This document shows positions 8,593 through 17,963 of a stretch of DNA of 64,000 nucleotides, one piece after another. Location of the stretch: positions 1-64,000 of the forward strand of contig NZ_JAJUBC010000023.1 of assembly GCF_028683095.1 (NCBI RefSeq). Direction: 5' to 3'. The position numbers and the translations under genes were made by a program. The notes under the pieces were generated by a model. That model was not told the DNA's origin, did not search any database, and was given only the letters and a program-made list of their open reading frames with translations. Numbering within the stretch: position 1 is the first letter of the stretch; each line of letters opens with the position of its first letter. The stretch is from Enterovibrio gelatinilyticus. GTDB lineage: Bacteria; Pseudomonadota; Gammaproteobacteria; Enterobacterales; Vibrionaceae.

Positions 8593-9172
8593 AAGCCATC
8601 GCAAGTAACCCCTCCTCTCTCGACACGTGCTTTTCAGCCGCATCAATGGCTCGGTAAAGGCGCATTTTCGTCGCGCTTAAACCCAACCCTAGCACATTAC
8701 TGATCTCCTCTAGAGACAGGTCATGCTCGAACCGAAGAACAAGAATTTCTTGCGCTGGTTTCGCCAAGGATTTCACAGTCTGAGAGATGCCCTCATCTGT
8801 GGTAACAGGGCATTTTTCCTCACTGCCCGGTTCTTCTTGCGTTTCTTCAGAAACGAAGCGCTTCGCGTGGGTAGCACGCTTTTTCAAGTAGCTTCGGCAT
8901 TGATTGTCTGCAATGGCATAGAGCCAACTTCTGAATGCAGCTTCGCCGCGATAGGCATGGATGTAGCGGAAACTCCGCACTAAGGTTTCTTGCAATACGT
9001 CATCCGCATCATAAGGGCAACCTAACCAAGCCATGCATCGACGATGTAATGGTGACAAGTAGCAAGCGACCAATTGATCGAAGTAGTTGCGAGCTAATGG
9101 ATGCTCCGCCTGAATCTTTGCTATTTGTTCACGCTCACTGTTATTAGAACAGGTTGAATCCACTGAATGCAT
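8591..9172 (-). CDS. ECF-family RNA polymerase sigma factor
   Basis: This 193-residue protein has sigma region 2 (around DADDVLQETLVRSFRYIHAY and the FRSWLYAIADNQ segment) and region 4 (LAKPAQEILVLRF...SLEEISNVLGL...TKMRLYRA), but no regions 1 or 3. That is the layout of an extracytoplasmic-function sigma factor of the RpoE-like group. The ATG at 9172 is preceded by a perfect AGGAGG eight bases away, so I prefer it to the longer frame from 9274. No anti-sigma factor is encoded on either side, so it is an orphan and its signal is unknown. The stop codon TAA sits on the end of a MITE-like repeat, so the C-terminus may have been reset by the insertion. I saw no clear autoregulatory ECF promoter upstream. 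Confidence 0.88.
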   Translation of the reverse strand: MHSVDSTCSNNSEREQIAKIQAEHPLARNYFDQLVACYLSPLHRRCMAWLGCPYDADDVLQETLVRSFRYIHAYRGEAAFRSWLYAIADNQCRSYLKKRATHAKRFVSEETQEEPGSEEKCPVTTDEGISQTVKSLAKPAQEILVLRFEHDLSLEEISNVLGLGLSATKMRLYRAIDAAEKHVSREEGLLAMA

Positions 9173-9453
9173 GTTAATACCCTCCTGGTATTCGAGTGGT
9201 GAACACAACCTAGCCAATGCACGGCGAACAATCAAACAGTGTTTTCTATTCAAAAAAGTATAAAAATCACTCAAAAATAGAACAGGTCATACCTCATGTA
9301 ATGAACAGTGTTTTATTATCAGTCACTTAACCGAAACTATTCAGAACAACATACAATAACCCTGAATATAATGAGCATTTTTCATGTCTCATGAATTCTC
9401 ATCCATGGAACATAATATTAAATACGGACGCTGGTACGACCATATTTCAGGTA
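9173..9453. other. upstream region of the ECF sigma gene
   Basis: This region is AT-rich. Apart from the AGGAGG ribosome site of the sigma gene and the terminator of the convergently placed upstream neighbour, I see no feature in it. Confidence 0.3.
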
Positions 9454-9480
9454 TAAAAAAACCCGCTCAATGAGCGGGTT
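9454..9480 (-). terminator. terminator after the OFA-type transporter
   Basis: AACCCGCTCA and TGAGCGGGTT form a perfect 10-base inverted repeat. On the minus strand it is followed by seven T. Confidence 0.9.
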
Positions 9481-9505
9481 TCGGTATCATTATGAACGCT
9501 TGTCG

Positions 9506-10729
9506 TTACGCGACAACTTCCTGTGCGTTTGTCGCTTCTACTTTCACTGGTTTAGTGATGAAAGACAGAACAACTGCTACACCCAGCATCGCTGCACAGA
9601 TAGTGTAAGCCATTACGTAGTTACCCGTCATGTCCACTGCGGTAGCCGCAACAACAGGACCAATGAAACCACTTACACCCCAAGCGGTGTAAAGCACGCC
9701 GTAGTTACCACCGTAGTTTTTCAGACCGTAGTAATCAGCAGTGATAGATGGGAATACCGCCAGAAGTGTGCCATAGCCTACACCCGCAACCGCTGCACCC
9801 ACCATCAAGGTGAACTCAGTGTTGTAAGTTGCAAACATCATCATGTTGATGCCTTGCATGATGAAAGCTAGCATCAGCGTTTTCAGGCCACCAATCTTGT
9901 CAGATAGGATGCCAGCTGCAACACGACCACCAGAGTTGAAGATAGACAGAACAACAACCAAGAAAGCAACCTGAGTCAAATCAGACTGGTTGATTGCGAT
10001 AGAGGTAATGTTACCGATAATCATCAGGCCAGCAGATGAAGCCAGTGCATACATCAGCCACAAAGAATAGAACTGCGGTGTTTTCAGCATTGCACGCCAT
10101 TTCATGTCTGCTTCACCCGCACCGCTCTTAGCCACATAGCCAGCTGGCGCTTCAGGTACATAATCAGCAGGTGGGTTGTTGATGGTGCAAGCCAAAGGCA
10201 CAGCAAGAACCAAAATACCAACACCCAGAATCAGGAAGCTCGTGTTCACGCCGTACGTGGTGATCAGCATAGACGTTAGCGGTGCAAGGTAAACCGCAGC
10301 CAAGCCGAAACCTGCAGCGATAAGACCGTTAACCAAACCTTTCTTAGAAGGGTGGAACCACTTCATTGCTGCTGGAGCAAGACACGCGTAGCCGAAGCCG
10401 ATACCACAGCCCGTGATCACACCGAAGCTAAGTAGCAATGTCATTGGAGTCGTTGCAAAGCTAGACACGATCATGCCAAGACCTACCATGATGGTACCCA
10501 GGATCAACACTTTACGTGGACCCATGCGGTCTTGCAGGTTACCCGCCACTAGAAGAGACAGCGCAAAACAGATAGTTGCGACGGTGTAAGGCATCGATGC
10601 GTCAGCGTTTGTCCAACCCTGCTCTACCAAAGACTGTTTGAATACAGACCATGCGTACAGAATGCCTATACACATGTTGATAAAGAAACCGGCAGCTAGA
10701 ACGCCCGCAGCTTTGTTCAGTTTTTTCAT
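9506..10729 (-). CDS. MFS transporter, oxalate/formate antiporter-like
   Basis: This 407-residue inner-membrane protein has about twelve hydrophobic spans. It resembles the oxalate:formate antiporter (OFA) family within the major facilitator superfamily. Supporting features are the opening GFFINMCIGILYAWSVF, the loop 2-3 motif NLQDRMGPRKVLILG, and a second-half equivalent SDKIGGLKTLM. OFA members carry small mono- or dicarboxylates such as oxalate, formate, lactate or pyruvate; the substrate cannot be read from this sequence. The ATG at 10729 (MKKLNKAAG) is the family-typical start; the frame seven residues longer has no better ribosome site. The gene is monocistronic with a strong terminator. 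No oxalate-metabolism gene is nearby, so the name should stay at family level. Confidence 0.85.
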   Translation of the reverse strand: MKKLNKAAGVLAAGFFINMCIGILYAWSVFKQSLVEQGWTNADASMPYTVATICFALSLLVAGNLQDRMGPRKVLILGTIMVGLGMIVSSFATTPMTLLLSFGVITGCGIGFGYACLAPAAMKWFHPSKKGLVNGLIAAGFGLAAVYLAPLTSMLITTYGVNTSFLILGVGILVLAVPLACTINNPPADYVPEAPAGYVAKSGAGEADMKWRAMLKTPQFYSLWLMYALASSAGLMIIGNITSIAINQSDLTQVAFLVVVLSIFNSGGRVAAGILSDKIGGLKTLMLAFIMQGINMMMFATYNTEFTLMVGAAVAGVGYGTLLAVFPSITADYYGLKNYGGNYGVLYTAWGVSGFIGPVVAATAVDMTGNYVMAYTICAAMLGVAVVLSFITKPVKVEATNAQEVVA

Positions 10730-11158
10730 GTTACGACTCAATAAAATCACGAGTAAGAGGTGTCGCTGGAAAAACCCAAAGTCAAAGACCTAACAACGTC
10801 ACCCACAAAATAGCCAAACCACTAAAATCTCATGACTTTATCCGCCATGCTGACCAAAATGACTCAACTCCATAAATTATTTTTGGTATTTCTCAAATCA
10901 AGTGAGAAGAACCAAAGCGCGCGGAGTCTATCAAGGAATCAGAGCGTGATCAAAATCTACTTTTGTTTAATGCGAAAAAAGTTTTTCCCACGGTTAAAAA
11001 AGAAGCAAAACAGGCAGAATAGGTGGTGATAAACGGAGGGGAGAAATCGCTCCAACCCCTTATAAACACTGGGCAGAGCGACGAAATATATTGTTACATC
11101 CAGCAATGTGTTAACACGAATAGCGCAAAAAGTTACCAGTTCGTAGCGAGTGCAAACG
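10730..11158. other. long intergenic region with no gene seen
   Basis: This is 429 bases between two minus-strand genes. It should hold the OFA transporter promoter. It has an ACCAAAA/TTTTGGT inverted repeat (10853-10859 and 10881-10887) and poly-purine tracts near 10970-11020. I see no convincing ORF, RNA or nfsA terminator. Confidence 0.3.
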
Positions 11159-11881
11159 CTACTTAATATCAAAACCTTTGCTTTGCAAAAAATCATGCAT
11201 AAAGGGGCGCGATTCTTTATCTAACGAGCCAGAAATTTGATCGCTCCAGCTCATTTCTTTATTGCCACCCGTGCGCGTTCGATAGTATTCACGAATGGTT
11301 TGGTCGTACGTTGCTAGTGTGTCGACATCCATCAACTGATAGGTATCTTCATGCACATATAAAGATGAAGGTAGGCGCGGTTTCACCTCGGGATTTTGTG
11401 CAGGATGCCCCAGGCACAAACCAAACAAAGGGATCACATGCATCGGCAGTCCGAGCAATTCACTCACTTTCTCGGGGTTGTTTCTAAGTCCCCCGATATA
11501 TACTCCCCCTAGCCCTAACGATTCCGCTGCCGCTAACGCGTTTTGCGCAGCCAATGCGCTGTCTATTGCACCGATCAAGGTCTGTTCAGCAAAACCCAGC
11601 TTGGCATCCGGCTTGATCTGAAAGTGGCGATTGAAGTCGGCGCACCATACGAAAAACTCAGCAGCCTCGGCAACATAAGGTTGTCCTCCTGCGTATTCAG
11701 CCAGCAAACGACGTTTTTCCTGATCAACGACGCGAATGACACTCGTGCACTGAATGAAACTTGAGGTCGAAGCGGCTCTCGCACAATCTAAAATTACGTT
11801 GCGCTGTTCATCAGAAATCGGCGTACTTTCGAATTTTCTTATCGAGCGATGGGCGAGAAGCATCTCTATCACTGAATTCAT
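11159..11881 (-). CDS. nfsA: NADPH-dependent nitroreductase NfsA
   Basis: This is an oxygen-insensitive, FMN-containing nitroreductase that reduces nitroaromatics, nitrofurans and quinones by two-electron steps with NADPH. At 240 residues it has exactly the length of E. coli NfsA and shares its landmarks: HRSIRKF near the start (FMN binding), STSSFIQCTSVIR, the helix AAQNALAAAESLGLGG, VYIGGLRNNPEKV, and the C-terminal KESRPF segment. It is a soluble cytoplasmic homodimer in the known family. It stands alone between two intergenic regions. In E. coli nfsA belongs to the SoxRS regulon, but I see no clear SoxS site here. Confidence 0.93.
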   Translation of the reverse strand: MNSVIEMLLAHRSIRKFESTPISDEQRNVILDCARAASTSSFIQCTSVIRVVDQEKRRLLAEYAGGQPYVAEAAEFFVWCADFNRHFQIKPDAKLGFAEQTLIGAIDSALAAQNALAAAESLGLGGVYIGGLRNNPEKVSELLGLPMHVIPLFGLCLGHPAQNPEVKPRLPSSLYVHEDTYQLMDVDTLATYDQTIREYYRTRTGGNKEMSWSDQISGSLDKESRPFMHDFLQSKGFDIK

Positions 11882-11970
11882 GTAATTTCTTCCTTTCTGA
11901 TGACGCGGCAGCCTAGGGATTTGGCCGCCCGAATGTACCTAGTTGCTATGTTATTCACGTGCAAAGGGAA

Positions 11971-12002
11971 AAATCAAAGCAGACACACAAGGGGTCTGCT
12001 TT
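11971..12002 (-). terminator. terminator after the alcohol dehydrogenase
   Basis: AAAGCAGAC pairs with GTCTGCTTT and, read on the minus strand, is followed by a T-rich tract. It lies directly behind the stop codon at 12013. Confidence 0.75.
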
Positions 12003-12012
12003 GCATCACATA

Positions 12013-13194
12013 TCAATAGAGATCCGTGCTTTCAGCAAGATCGGATGATTCACAGACGCGGTGGAGAATATGAAGCAAGCGTTTCTCGCTTAGAGGAAGC
12101 GGGTTGCCTTTAATGGAGCTTGAGCGAAGCGCTGAGGCCGCAACCTGCTCAAACAACGTGTCGCACAAACCCAGTGAAGGCAAAGAACAGAGTTCTAACC
12201 GTTTCAACGTACGCTGCACCCACACAATGCCATCACTCGGCTCCGCATTGTGGCGCCCTGTCAGAATGCAGGCTAATTGGCGATATCGGTTTAACAGGCT
12301 CATTCTACCAACCTCTCGTGCCGCCAGAATGTTCTCCGCCATAACATAAGGCGCAAGCTGCGCGGTAATCGCACCATGTGGGGCATCAAGCACCGCACCC
12401 AATGCTGCCGCCAAACCATGTGCTGCGCCCAGTTTGGCATTCGACTGCGCCATGCCTCCCAGCATAGAAGCAAATGCCATGTCTGCCCTCGCCTTCGGGT
12501 CGTCATCTTCACAGGCATGAATAATCGCGGGGGCTAACCGACGTAACCCTTCTTCACACACCATGTCGGTAAGCGGGTTGGGGTCACCACATACATAGGC
12601 TTCCATCAGATGTGTAAATGCATCCATGCCGCAACGCGCTGAGACCGCTTTGCTGGTTCCATAAGTTAACGTTGGGTCGATAATAGCCATATCGGGGATC
12701 AAATCTGGGCTTCTAATTGCCGCTTTCACATTCTCTTGCGCAGAAATCAACACAGCGTTACGAGTCACTTCTGAGCCCGTCCCCGCAGTGGTGGGAATCG
12801 CTATGCAAGGGAGTGGCTTGGCGGTGAGCGGAAGTGAACGCCCTACCACGTCAACATAGTCATAAACACTTCCTTGATTGGGGATCAACGCTGAGAGCGC
12901 CTTACCCACATCCATCACGCTGCCACCGCCTATCGCAATGATCATGTCAGGTTTAAACAATCGCCCTAGTGCCGCCATTTCCTCCACCATGGCAATCAAG
13001 GGTTCATCGTGCACAGCCAATTGCTGAAAGCGTAAGTTTTGTTGCTTGAGGTAACCAAGAAGCGGCGCTGCACGTTGTTCATCTCGCCCCGTTACCACCA
13101 ACGCGCTGTAGCCGTAGTTGTTTAACAAAGAAAGAGAATGATTGAGCGCACCTTCACCAAAAATAATCCGTGTCGCTGTCATAAACTGAAACAT
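12013..13194 (-). CDS. iron-containing alcohol dehydrogenase
   Basis: This is a 393-residue group III (Fe-dependent) alcohol dehydrogenase. The NAD(P)-binding N-terminal half carries the AIGGGSVMDVGKAL phosphate loop. The all-helical C-terminal half carries metal ligands in CGMDAFTHLMEAYV and in AHGLAAALGAVLDAPHG, and GTGSEVTRNAV is the conserved link between the halves. Members oxidise or reduce small alcohols and aldehydes (ethanol, butanol, propanediol, lactaldehyde), and the substrate is not evident here. I chose the ATG at 13194 (MFQFMTATRIIFG), which has GGGGAGG just upstream; seven extra residues are possible from 13215. The gene is single, has its own terminator and is divergent from grxA. 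Confidence 0.88.
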   Translation of the reverse strand: MFQFMTATRIIFGEGALNHSLSLLNNYGYSALVVTGRDEQRAAPLLGYLKQQNLRFQQLAVHDEPLIAMVEEMAALGRLFKPDMIIAIGGGSVMDVGKALSALIPNQGSVYDYVDVVGRSLPLTAKPLPCIAIPTTAGTGSEVTRNAVLISAQENVKAAIRSPDLIPDMAIIDPTLTYGTSKAVSARCGMDAFTHLMEAYVCGDPNPLTDMVCEEGLRRLAPAIIHACEDDDPKARADMAFASMLGGMAQSNAKLGAAHGLAAALGAVLDAPHGAITAQLAPYVMAENILAAREVGRMSLLNRYRQLACILTGRHNAEPSDGIVWVQRTLKRLELCSLPSLGLCDTLFEQVAASALRSSSIKGNPLPLSEKRLLHILHRVCESSDLAESTDLY

Positions 13195-13513
13195 GGAACC
13201 TCCCCAATGATGCATCTCTCACTAGCTTCGCTCAGGTCAAAGATAGGTAAATTGATGCAGCGCAGGGAAGTGAATATCCAACAAGCTTGTTTTAAACATG
13301 TGTCGTACCAATCACATACCGGCAACAAGCCAACTTTTTTATGAGTGAGGAACAACAAAATACGATTGATAGATTTCATCGATGAGAATAAAAGGCAAAA
13401 CCTTCTTTTAACTTACGATCGCATCAGGCATAGTTTGCACAAGTCAGATGATGAAGCGCATGGATGTGAACGGCGCCATCTCAAAAAATCAATGATTAAT
13501 AGGATCGTATATT
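13195..13513. other. divergent region ADH/grxA
   Basis: This 319-base AT-rich gap contains the promoters for both genes and the AGGA ribosome site of grxA. A short ORF that would overlap grxA lacks coding character. Nothing else is recognised. Confidence 0.35.
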
Positions 13514-13777
13514 ATGTTCGTAGTTATTTTTGGTCGTCCTGGTTGCCCATTCTGTGTGCGCGCTAAAGATCTGGCAGACAAACTGAAAGAAGAGCGTGAC
13601 GACTTCAACTACCGCTATGTTGATATTCATGCAGAAGGCATCAGTAAAGCTGACCTAGAGCAAACTGTCGGTAAACCAGTAGAAACAGTGCCACAAATCT
13701 TCGTAGATCAAGATCATGTTGGCGGTTTCACCGAGTTTGAAGCTTACGCTAAAGCTAACTTGGGTCTGTACGACTAA
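13514..13777 (+). CDS. grxA: glutaredoxin 1
   Basis: This small glutathione-dependent thiol-disulfide oxidoreductase reduces ribonucleotide reductase and other disulfides in the cytoplasm. The 87-residue protein is a complete thioredoxin fold with the dithiol active site CPFC at residues 11-14. It has the cis-Pro loop ETVPQIFVD and the glutathione-binding GGFTEFEAY. These features and the length match E. coli GrxA rather than GrxC. It is followed by a terminator and then by ybjL; grxA and ybjL are also near neighbours in E. coli, so this is a conserved location. In enterobacteria grxA is OxyR-regulated. I cannot point to an OxyR site here. Confidence 0.95.
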   Translation: MFVVIFGRPGCPFCVRAKDLADKLKEERDDFNYRYVDIHAEGISKADLEQTVGKPVETVPQIFVDQDHVGGFTEFEAYAKANLGLYD

Positions 13778-13815
13778 GCACCAAATTTCCGCTGTTTTTG
13801 AAAACAGACAAACGT

Positions 13816-13841
13816 AAAAGCCAGCATTCGCTGGCTTTTTT
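13816..13841 (+). terminator. terminator after grxA
   Basis: AAAAGCCAGC pairs with GCTGGCTTTT over a four-base loop, followed by T residues. Confidence 0.9.
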
Positions 13842-13948
13842 GTGCTTAGATTCCGCAGAATATTCACAATACGTTAGCAATTTCTGCCAATGTACTGAAA
13901 CCCTGACAAACACCTGAAATAAAATGCCATTTTCGTCACAACTTTCCA

Positions 13949-13975
13949 TTACATTTGGCGGTAAATGCGTATAAT
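13949..13975 (+). promoter_or_regulatory. probable ybjL promoter
   Basis: A perfect TATAAT (13970-13975) lies about 46 bases upstream of the GTG chosen for ybjL. The -35 region is weak (TTACAT at a short spacing). Its position inside the 5' part of the longest open frame shows that the annotated start must be downstream of 13955. Confidence 0.55.
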
Positions 13976-14020
13976 ACCCGCCCAGAAATTCTCCTTCCTC
14001 CCGCTGCGGATAATGGTTCA

Positions 14021-15706
14021 GTGAACATAGACGTCAACAACCTGCTCGTTCAAAACGACATACTTTTACTCTTCGTCGTATTGGCGATTGGCCTCACCAT
14101 CGGCAAGATCCGTATTGGTGGTTTTCAGTTTGGTAATTCCATTGGCGTACTTGTCACGGCATTGAGCTTTGGTCATGCAGGCTTTTCATTTAGCCCAGAA
14201 GCACTGAACATTGGTTTTATGCTGTTCATCTTCTGTGTCGGTATTGAGGCTGGGCCTAACTTCTTCGGAATCTTCTTCCGCGACGGTAAATCCTACTTGA
14301 TTCTCGCCTTCACGGTGCTCGCCGCTTCGGTGGGTATCACGCTGCTTATGCGATACCAATTTGGTGTAGATAGCAGTATTGCAACAGGTATGATGGCCGG
14401 CGCCATGACCGCGACCCCTGTGCTAGTAGGCGCAAAAGATGCCCTTAATGCAGGCTTGGCAGGCGTGAACTATTCTCCACAAGAAATTGCGACCATGATC
14501 GACAACTTAAGTGTCGGTTATGCATTGGCATACCTTGTTGGTTTGGTCAGCTTAATATTGCTGGCAAACCTTATGCCTAAGCTACAGAAAGAAAACCTTG
14601 AACATTCTGCCCAGCAAATTGCCATGGAGCGTGGTTTGGGTGACTCTGCCCACCGCAAAGTCTATCTGCCCATTATTCGTGCCTATCGTGTGGGGCCGGA
14701 ACTGATTAACTGGGTAGACGGACGTAACCTACGCGAATTGGGCATCTATCGCCAGACGGGTTGCTATATTGAGCGTATTCGACGCAACGGCATTCTGGCT
14801 AACCCAGACGGCGATGCCATATTGCAAGAAGGTGATGAAATCGCATTGGTGGGTTACCCCGATAGCCATGCGCGCCTCGACCCTTCGTTCCGAAATGGTA
14901 AAGAAGTATTCGACCGCGATTTGCTCGACCTGCGCATCGTCGAAGAAGAGATTGTAGTAAAGAACGATGCCATCATTGGTAAACGCTTATCAGACCTCAA
15001 CTTGTCTGAATACGGCTGTTTCCTTAACCGTGTTGTTCGTGCGCAAATTGAAATGCCGATGGACCATAACATCTTGCTATCTAAAGGCGATGTGTTGCAG
15101 GTCAGTGGCGAGAAGCGTCGTGTTATGGGCTTAGCCGAACGAATCGGTTTTATCTCGATTCACAGCCAAGTTTCAGACATGTTGGCGTTTTGTTCGTTCT
15201 TCATCTTTGGCTTGATCTTCGGTCTGGTCACCATGACATTTGGGCAAATGACCTTAGGCTTGGGTAACGCTTCTGGTTTGTTGATAGCAGGCATTTTGCT
15301 CGGCTTCCTTCGAGCCAACCACCCTACCTTTGGTTATGTGCCTCAGGGCGCTATCAATATGGTGAAAGAGCTGGGCTTGATGACCTTCATGGTCGGCGTG
15401 GGACTCAGTGCGGGTGGTAACCTGTGGGACTATCTACAACAAATGGGATTCACCATCATGCTTGGTGCTCTTGCAGTCAGTGTGGTTCCGGTGATCCTCG
15501 CTTACTTGGTCGGCGCTTACATTTTGAAAATGAACCGAGCATTGCTCTTTGGAGCAATCATTGGTGCACGTACTTGTGCCCCTGCGATGGACATGATTAA
15601 CCAGCACGCTCGCAGCACCGTACCTGCTCTAGGTTATGCTGGCACCTATGCGATCGCGAATGTCCTGTTAACCTTTGCAGGCACGCTATTGGTCATCCTC
15701 ACTTAA
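14021..15706 (+). CDS. ybjL: AspT/YidE-family putative transporter YbjL
   Basis: This inner-membrane protein of 561 residues belongs to the aspartate:alanine exchanger (AAE) family. Two blocks of hydrophobic spans flank a central cytoplasmic region made of paired RCK_C/TrkA-C domains (about residues 180-370). Conserved membrane segments include [37 protein letters not shown] and [19 protein letters not shown]. coli YbjL has the same layout and length, but its substrate is not established. The open frame begins at 13955, but a TATAAT promoter lies inside that part and homologues start at the equivalent of [10 protein letters not shown] therefore take the GTG at 14021 as the start. The gene follows grxA but has its own promoter and terminator. 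Confidence 0.88.
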   Translation: MNIDVNNLLVQNDILLLFVVLAIGLTIGKIRIGGFQFGNSIGVLVTALSFGHAGFSFSPEALNIGFMLFIFCVGIEAGPNFFGIFFRDGKSYLILAFTVLAASVGITLLMRYQFGVDSSIATGMMAGAMTATPVLVGAKDALNAGLAGVNYSPQEIATMIDNLSVGYALAYLVGLVSLILLANLMPKLQKENLEHSAQQIAMERGLGDSAHRKVYLPIIRAYRVGPELINWVDGRNLRELGIYRQTGCYIERIRRNGILANPDGDAILQEGDEIALVGYPDSHARLDPSFRNGKEVFDRDLLDLRIVEEEIVVKNDAIIGKRLSDLNLSEYGCFLNRVVRAQIEMPMDHNILLSKGDVLQVSGEKRRVMGLAERIGFISIHSQVSDMLAFCSFFIFGLIFGLVTMTFGQMTLGLGNASGLLIAGILLGFLRANHPTFGYVPQGAINMVKELGLMTFMVGVGLSAGGNLWDYLQQMGFTIMLGALAVSVVPVILAYLVGAYILKMNRALLFGAIIGARTCAPAMDMINQHARSTVPALGYAGTYAIANVLLTFAGTLLVILT

Positions 15707-15740
15707 TTCGATCGCATTCTCGGTTAACAAGTCAGCCACT

Positions 15741-15773
15741 ATTCAGCGAACAGCGTTAAACTGTTCGCTGAAT
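15741..15773 (+). terminator. hairpin after ybjL
   Basis: ATTCAGCGAACAG and CTGTTCGCTGAAT form a perfect 13-base stem over a seven-base loop. The T-tract after it is weak, so termination may be partial. Confidence 0.7.
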
Positions 15774-15821
15774 CATTTCATCATATCCAATTATTTATTG
15801 ATGACATTTACGCTTCGCTAA

Positions 15822-15858
15822 AGAACCTGACTCTCTCATACGCGCTCTAAAAGGTTCT
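15822..15858. promoter_or_regulatory. inverted repeat upstream of phoP
   Basis: AGAACCT (15822-15828) and AGGTTCT (15852-15858) are perfect complements 23 bases apart, just upstream of phoP. PhoP itself usually binds direct repeats, so this may be another regulator's site or a leader hairpin. Confidence 0.3.
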
Positions 15859-15884
15859 CAGCGCCATAACAAAGGAAGCTCATT

Positions 15885-16559
15885 ATGCGAATTCTGATTG
15901 TCGAAGATGATCCCTTATTGAGTCATCACCTAAAAACTGAGCTGCAAGAGATCGGAAACCAAGCCCATTGCGCCAGCACCGCCAATGAAGGTCTTCACAT
16001 TGCTAAAGACTACCCAAATGACATCGCAATTGTGGATTTAGGCTTACCCGACAGAGACGGAATTAGCTTAATCAAAGACATTCGCGATGCAGGCATACGC
16101 ATCCCTATTCTAGTGCTTACCGCACGCGCGAATTGGCAGGACAAAGTCTCCGCACTAGACGCCGGCGGCGACGACTACCTCGTAAAACCCTTCCAAAAAG
16201 AAGAGTTAGTGGCGCGTTTAAACGCACTCGTGCGCCGAAGTGCTGGCTTTGTGAAACCTGAAATTAAAGCCGGTGACATTGCGCTCGATTTGCTGGCCAA
16301 AAAAGTCACCGTCGGTGACAAACCTCTCGACCTCACCGCGTTCGAATATGACTTGTTGGAATATATGGTTCGTCACAACCGGCAAGTTGTCTCTAAGCAC
16401 CGCTTATTGGATGTGCTTTACCAAGATCAAGAAGGCGACCCGAATACCATCGAAGTGATGATGAGTCGCTTGCGCAAAAAACTCACGCAAGCAGGGCAAG
16501 AAAATCCGATTTCAACCATTCGCGGTCAAGGTTATATTTTCGAACTACAGGTCAGTTAA
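15885..16559 (+). CDS. phoP: response regulator PhoP
   Basis: This is an OmpR-family response regulator of 224 residues. The receiver domain has the acidic pair EDD near residue 7, the phosphoacceptor Asp51 in IVDLGLPD, and the conserved Lys in YLVKPF. The C-terminal winged helix ends with TIRGQGYIFEL. The segment ILVLTARANWQDKVSALDAGGDDY is close to PhoP of enterobacteria rather than to general OmpR members. It should control envelope and low-Mg2+ or cationic-peptide responses with PhoQ. The start ATG has AAGGAAG upstream. The kinase gene begins five bases after the stop codon, so the pair forms one operon. Confidence 0.87.
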   Translation: MRILIVEDDPLLSHHLKTELQEIGNQAHCASTANEGLHIAKDYPNDIAIVDLGLPDRDGISLIKDIRDAGIRIPILVLTARANWQDKVSALDAGGDDYLVKPFQKEELVARLNALVRRSAGFVKPEIKAGDIALDLLAKKVTVGDKPLDLTAFEYDLLEYMVRHNRQVVSKHRLLDVLYQDQEGDPNTIEVMMSRLRKKLTQAGQENPISTIRGQGYIFELQVS

Positions 16560-16564
16560 ACAGT

Positions 16565-17908
16565 ATGGCAGCCAAAATCTCTTCCCCGATCCACAAACGC
16601 GTCATCTCCACGTCGATTGGCATAATTTTGGTTTTTTCTATCGCGGTTGGCGTCTTGTTAAACCAACTGTATGTACAAAACTATTCTGCCCTCTATGCGG
16701 CTGACTTGGTGTCTGCGGTACCTGATATTATTCGTGAACTTCGCCAAGATAAGCCGTTAAAGCGTAAAGACACTTTTATTGAGGCGCAGAATGCCGCAAC
16801 AAACCCGCATTACCTTTCCTTCATTTGTAGTAAAGAACAAGACATTATTTGGATGTCCTCTGAAGCAAAGAAAGCAAGACTTGATGATATCTGCCGCCAT
16901 ATTCCTGCCGACATCCCAGAGCTCGATCTGGTTTACTACCAAGAAAGTCCCTATGCGGTTCACACAATTTCTGGCGCGACACATGGGATAGAAGAGCACT
17001 TCTTTGTATTGCGAAATGTAGAAAATCAGGTCGAAAAGTTCGCCACACTCAAGCGTAAAACGTGGTTCTACGTGGCACTGTTATTTGTTGGTGCTACAGG
17101 GCTGCTGTATGCCGCGTCATACTGGAGCTTTAGTCCGCTTCGCAAACTGGCGGGAGAGTTAAACGAAATCGCCGAATCACGGCGCGAGAAGCTTGATGAG
17201 GACTACCCACCAGAGCTTGAAGACGTCACCGATGCCCTTAACCGGATGATCACGCTAAGAAAAGCGCAGACTCAGCGCTATCGACATGCCATGGATGATC
17301 TCGCCCACAGCCTGAAGAGCCGATTGGCTGCTACCAATGCATTGCTCGATGACGGAACATTGGAGCGCGACATGATGAGCAAGCGAATCATCGAACAGGT
17401 TAGTCAAATGGACGACATGGTGCAGTATCAGCTCAAACGTGCCTTACTCGGACAGCAGGGCTTGATGCGAGAAAGCACCTTACTGCAACCACAAGTCGAC
17501 AGTTTGACAGGCATGTTTATCAAGATTTATGGCGATAAGCCCGTGGACGTGAGCACAGATTTCAAAGGGCTATCTTCCCTACCCTTGAACAAAGCCGATC
17601 TCACTGAATTACTGGGTAACTTACTAGAAAATGCGTTTCGTTACTGCATAAGCCAAGTGCGCATTCGAAGTGAAGAAACGCCAGACAGTTATTTACTGAT
17701 CATCGAAGATGATGGCCCGGGCGTGCCAGTCACTTATCGAGATTCCATTTTCCAGCGCGGTGTTCGCGCCGATCAGTTAAACCCTGGTACTGGCATTGGC
17801 CTTGCGGTGTGTGACGATATCGTCCAAAGCTACGAAGGATCGATTTCCGTTGTTGCGTCAGATCTAGAAGGTGCCGCGTTTATTATGCGCTTTCCGAAGC
17901 ACCGTTAA
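16565..17908 (+). CDS. phoQ: sensor histidine kinase PhoQ
   Basis: This membrane histidine kinase of 447 residues is paired with PhoP. A first membrane span lies at about residues 13-35. A periplasmic sensor domain follows to about 160, then a second span (YVALLFVGATGLLYAASYW), a HAMP-like linker, the H-box DDLAHSLKSRL, and an ATPase domain with N-box LLENAFRY, G1 DDGPGVP and G2 GTGIGLAVCDDI. The H-box sequence HSLK is typical of PhoQ. The acidic cluster that binds divalent cations in E. coli PhoQ is only weakly represented (LDDICRHIPADIPELD), so the signal may differ. It is co-transcribed with phoP. Confidence 0.85.
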   Translation: MAAKISSPIHKRVISTSIGIILVFSIAVGVLLNQLYVQNYSALYAADLVSAVPDIIRELRQDKPLKRKDTFIEAQNAATNPHYLSFICSKEQDIIWMSSEAKKARLDDICRHIPADIPELDLVYYQESPYAVHTISGATHGIEEHFFVLRNVENQVEKFATLKRKTWFYVALLFVGATGLLYAASYWSFSPLRKLAGELNEIAESRREKLDEDYPPELEDVTDALNRMITLRKAQTQRYRHAMDDLAHSLKSRLAATNALLDDGTLERDMMSKRIIEQVSQMDDMVQYQLKRALLGQQGLMRESTLLQPQVDSLTGMFIKIYGDKPVDVSTDFKGLSSLPLNKADLTELLGNLLENAFRYCISQVRIRSEETPDSYLLIIEDDGPGVPVTYRDSIFQRGVRADQLNPGTGIGLAVCDDIVQSYEGSISVVASDLEGAAFIMRFPKHR

Positions 17909-17963
17909 TGTGTTGAGGGGAAGCAGGATCTAAACCCCACAACTCAATGACTCTGTTCTAGGC

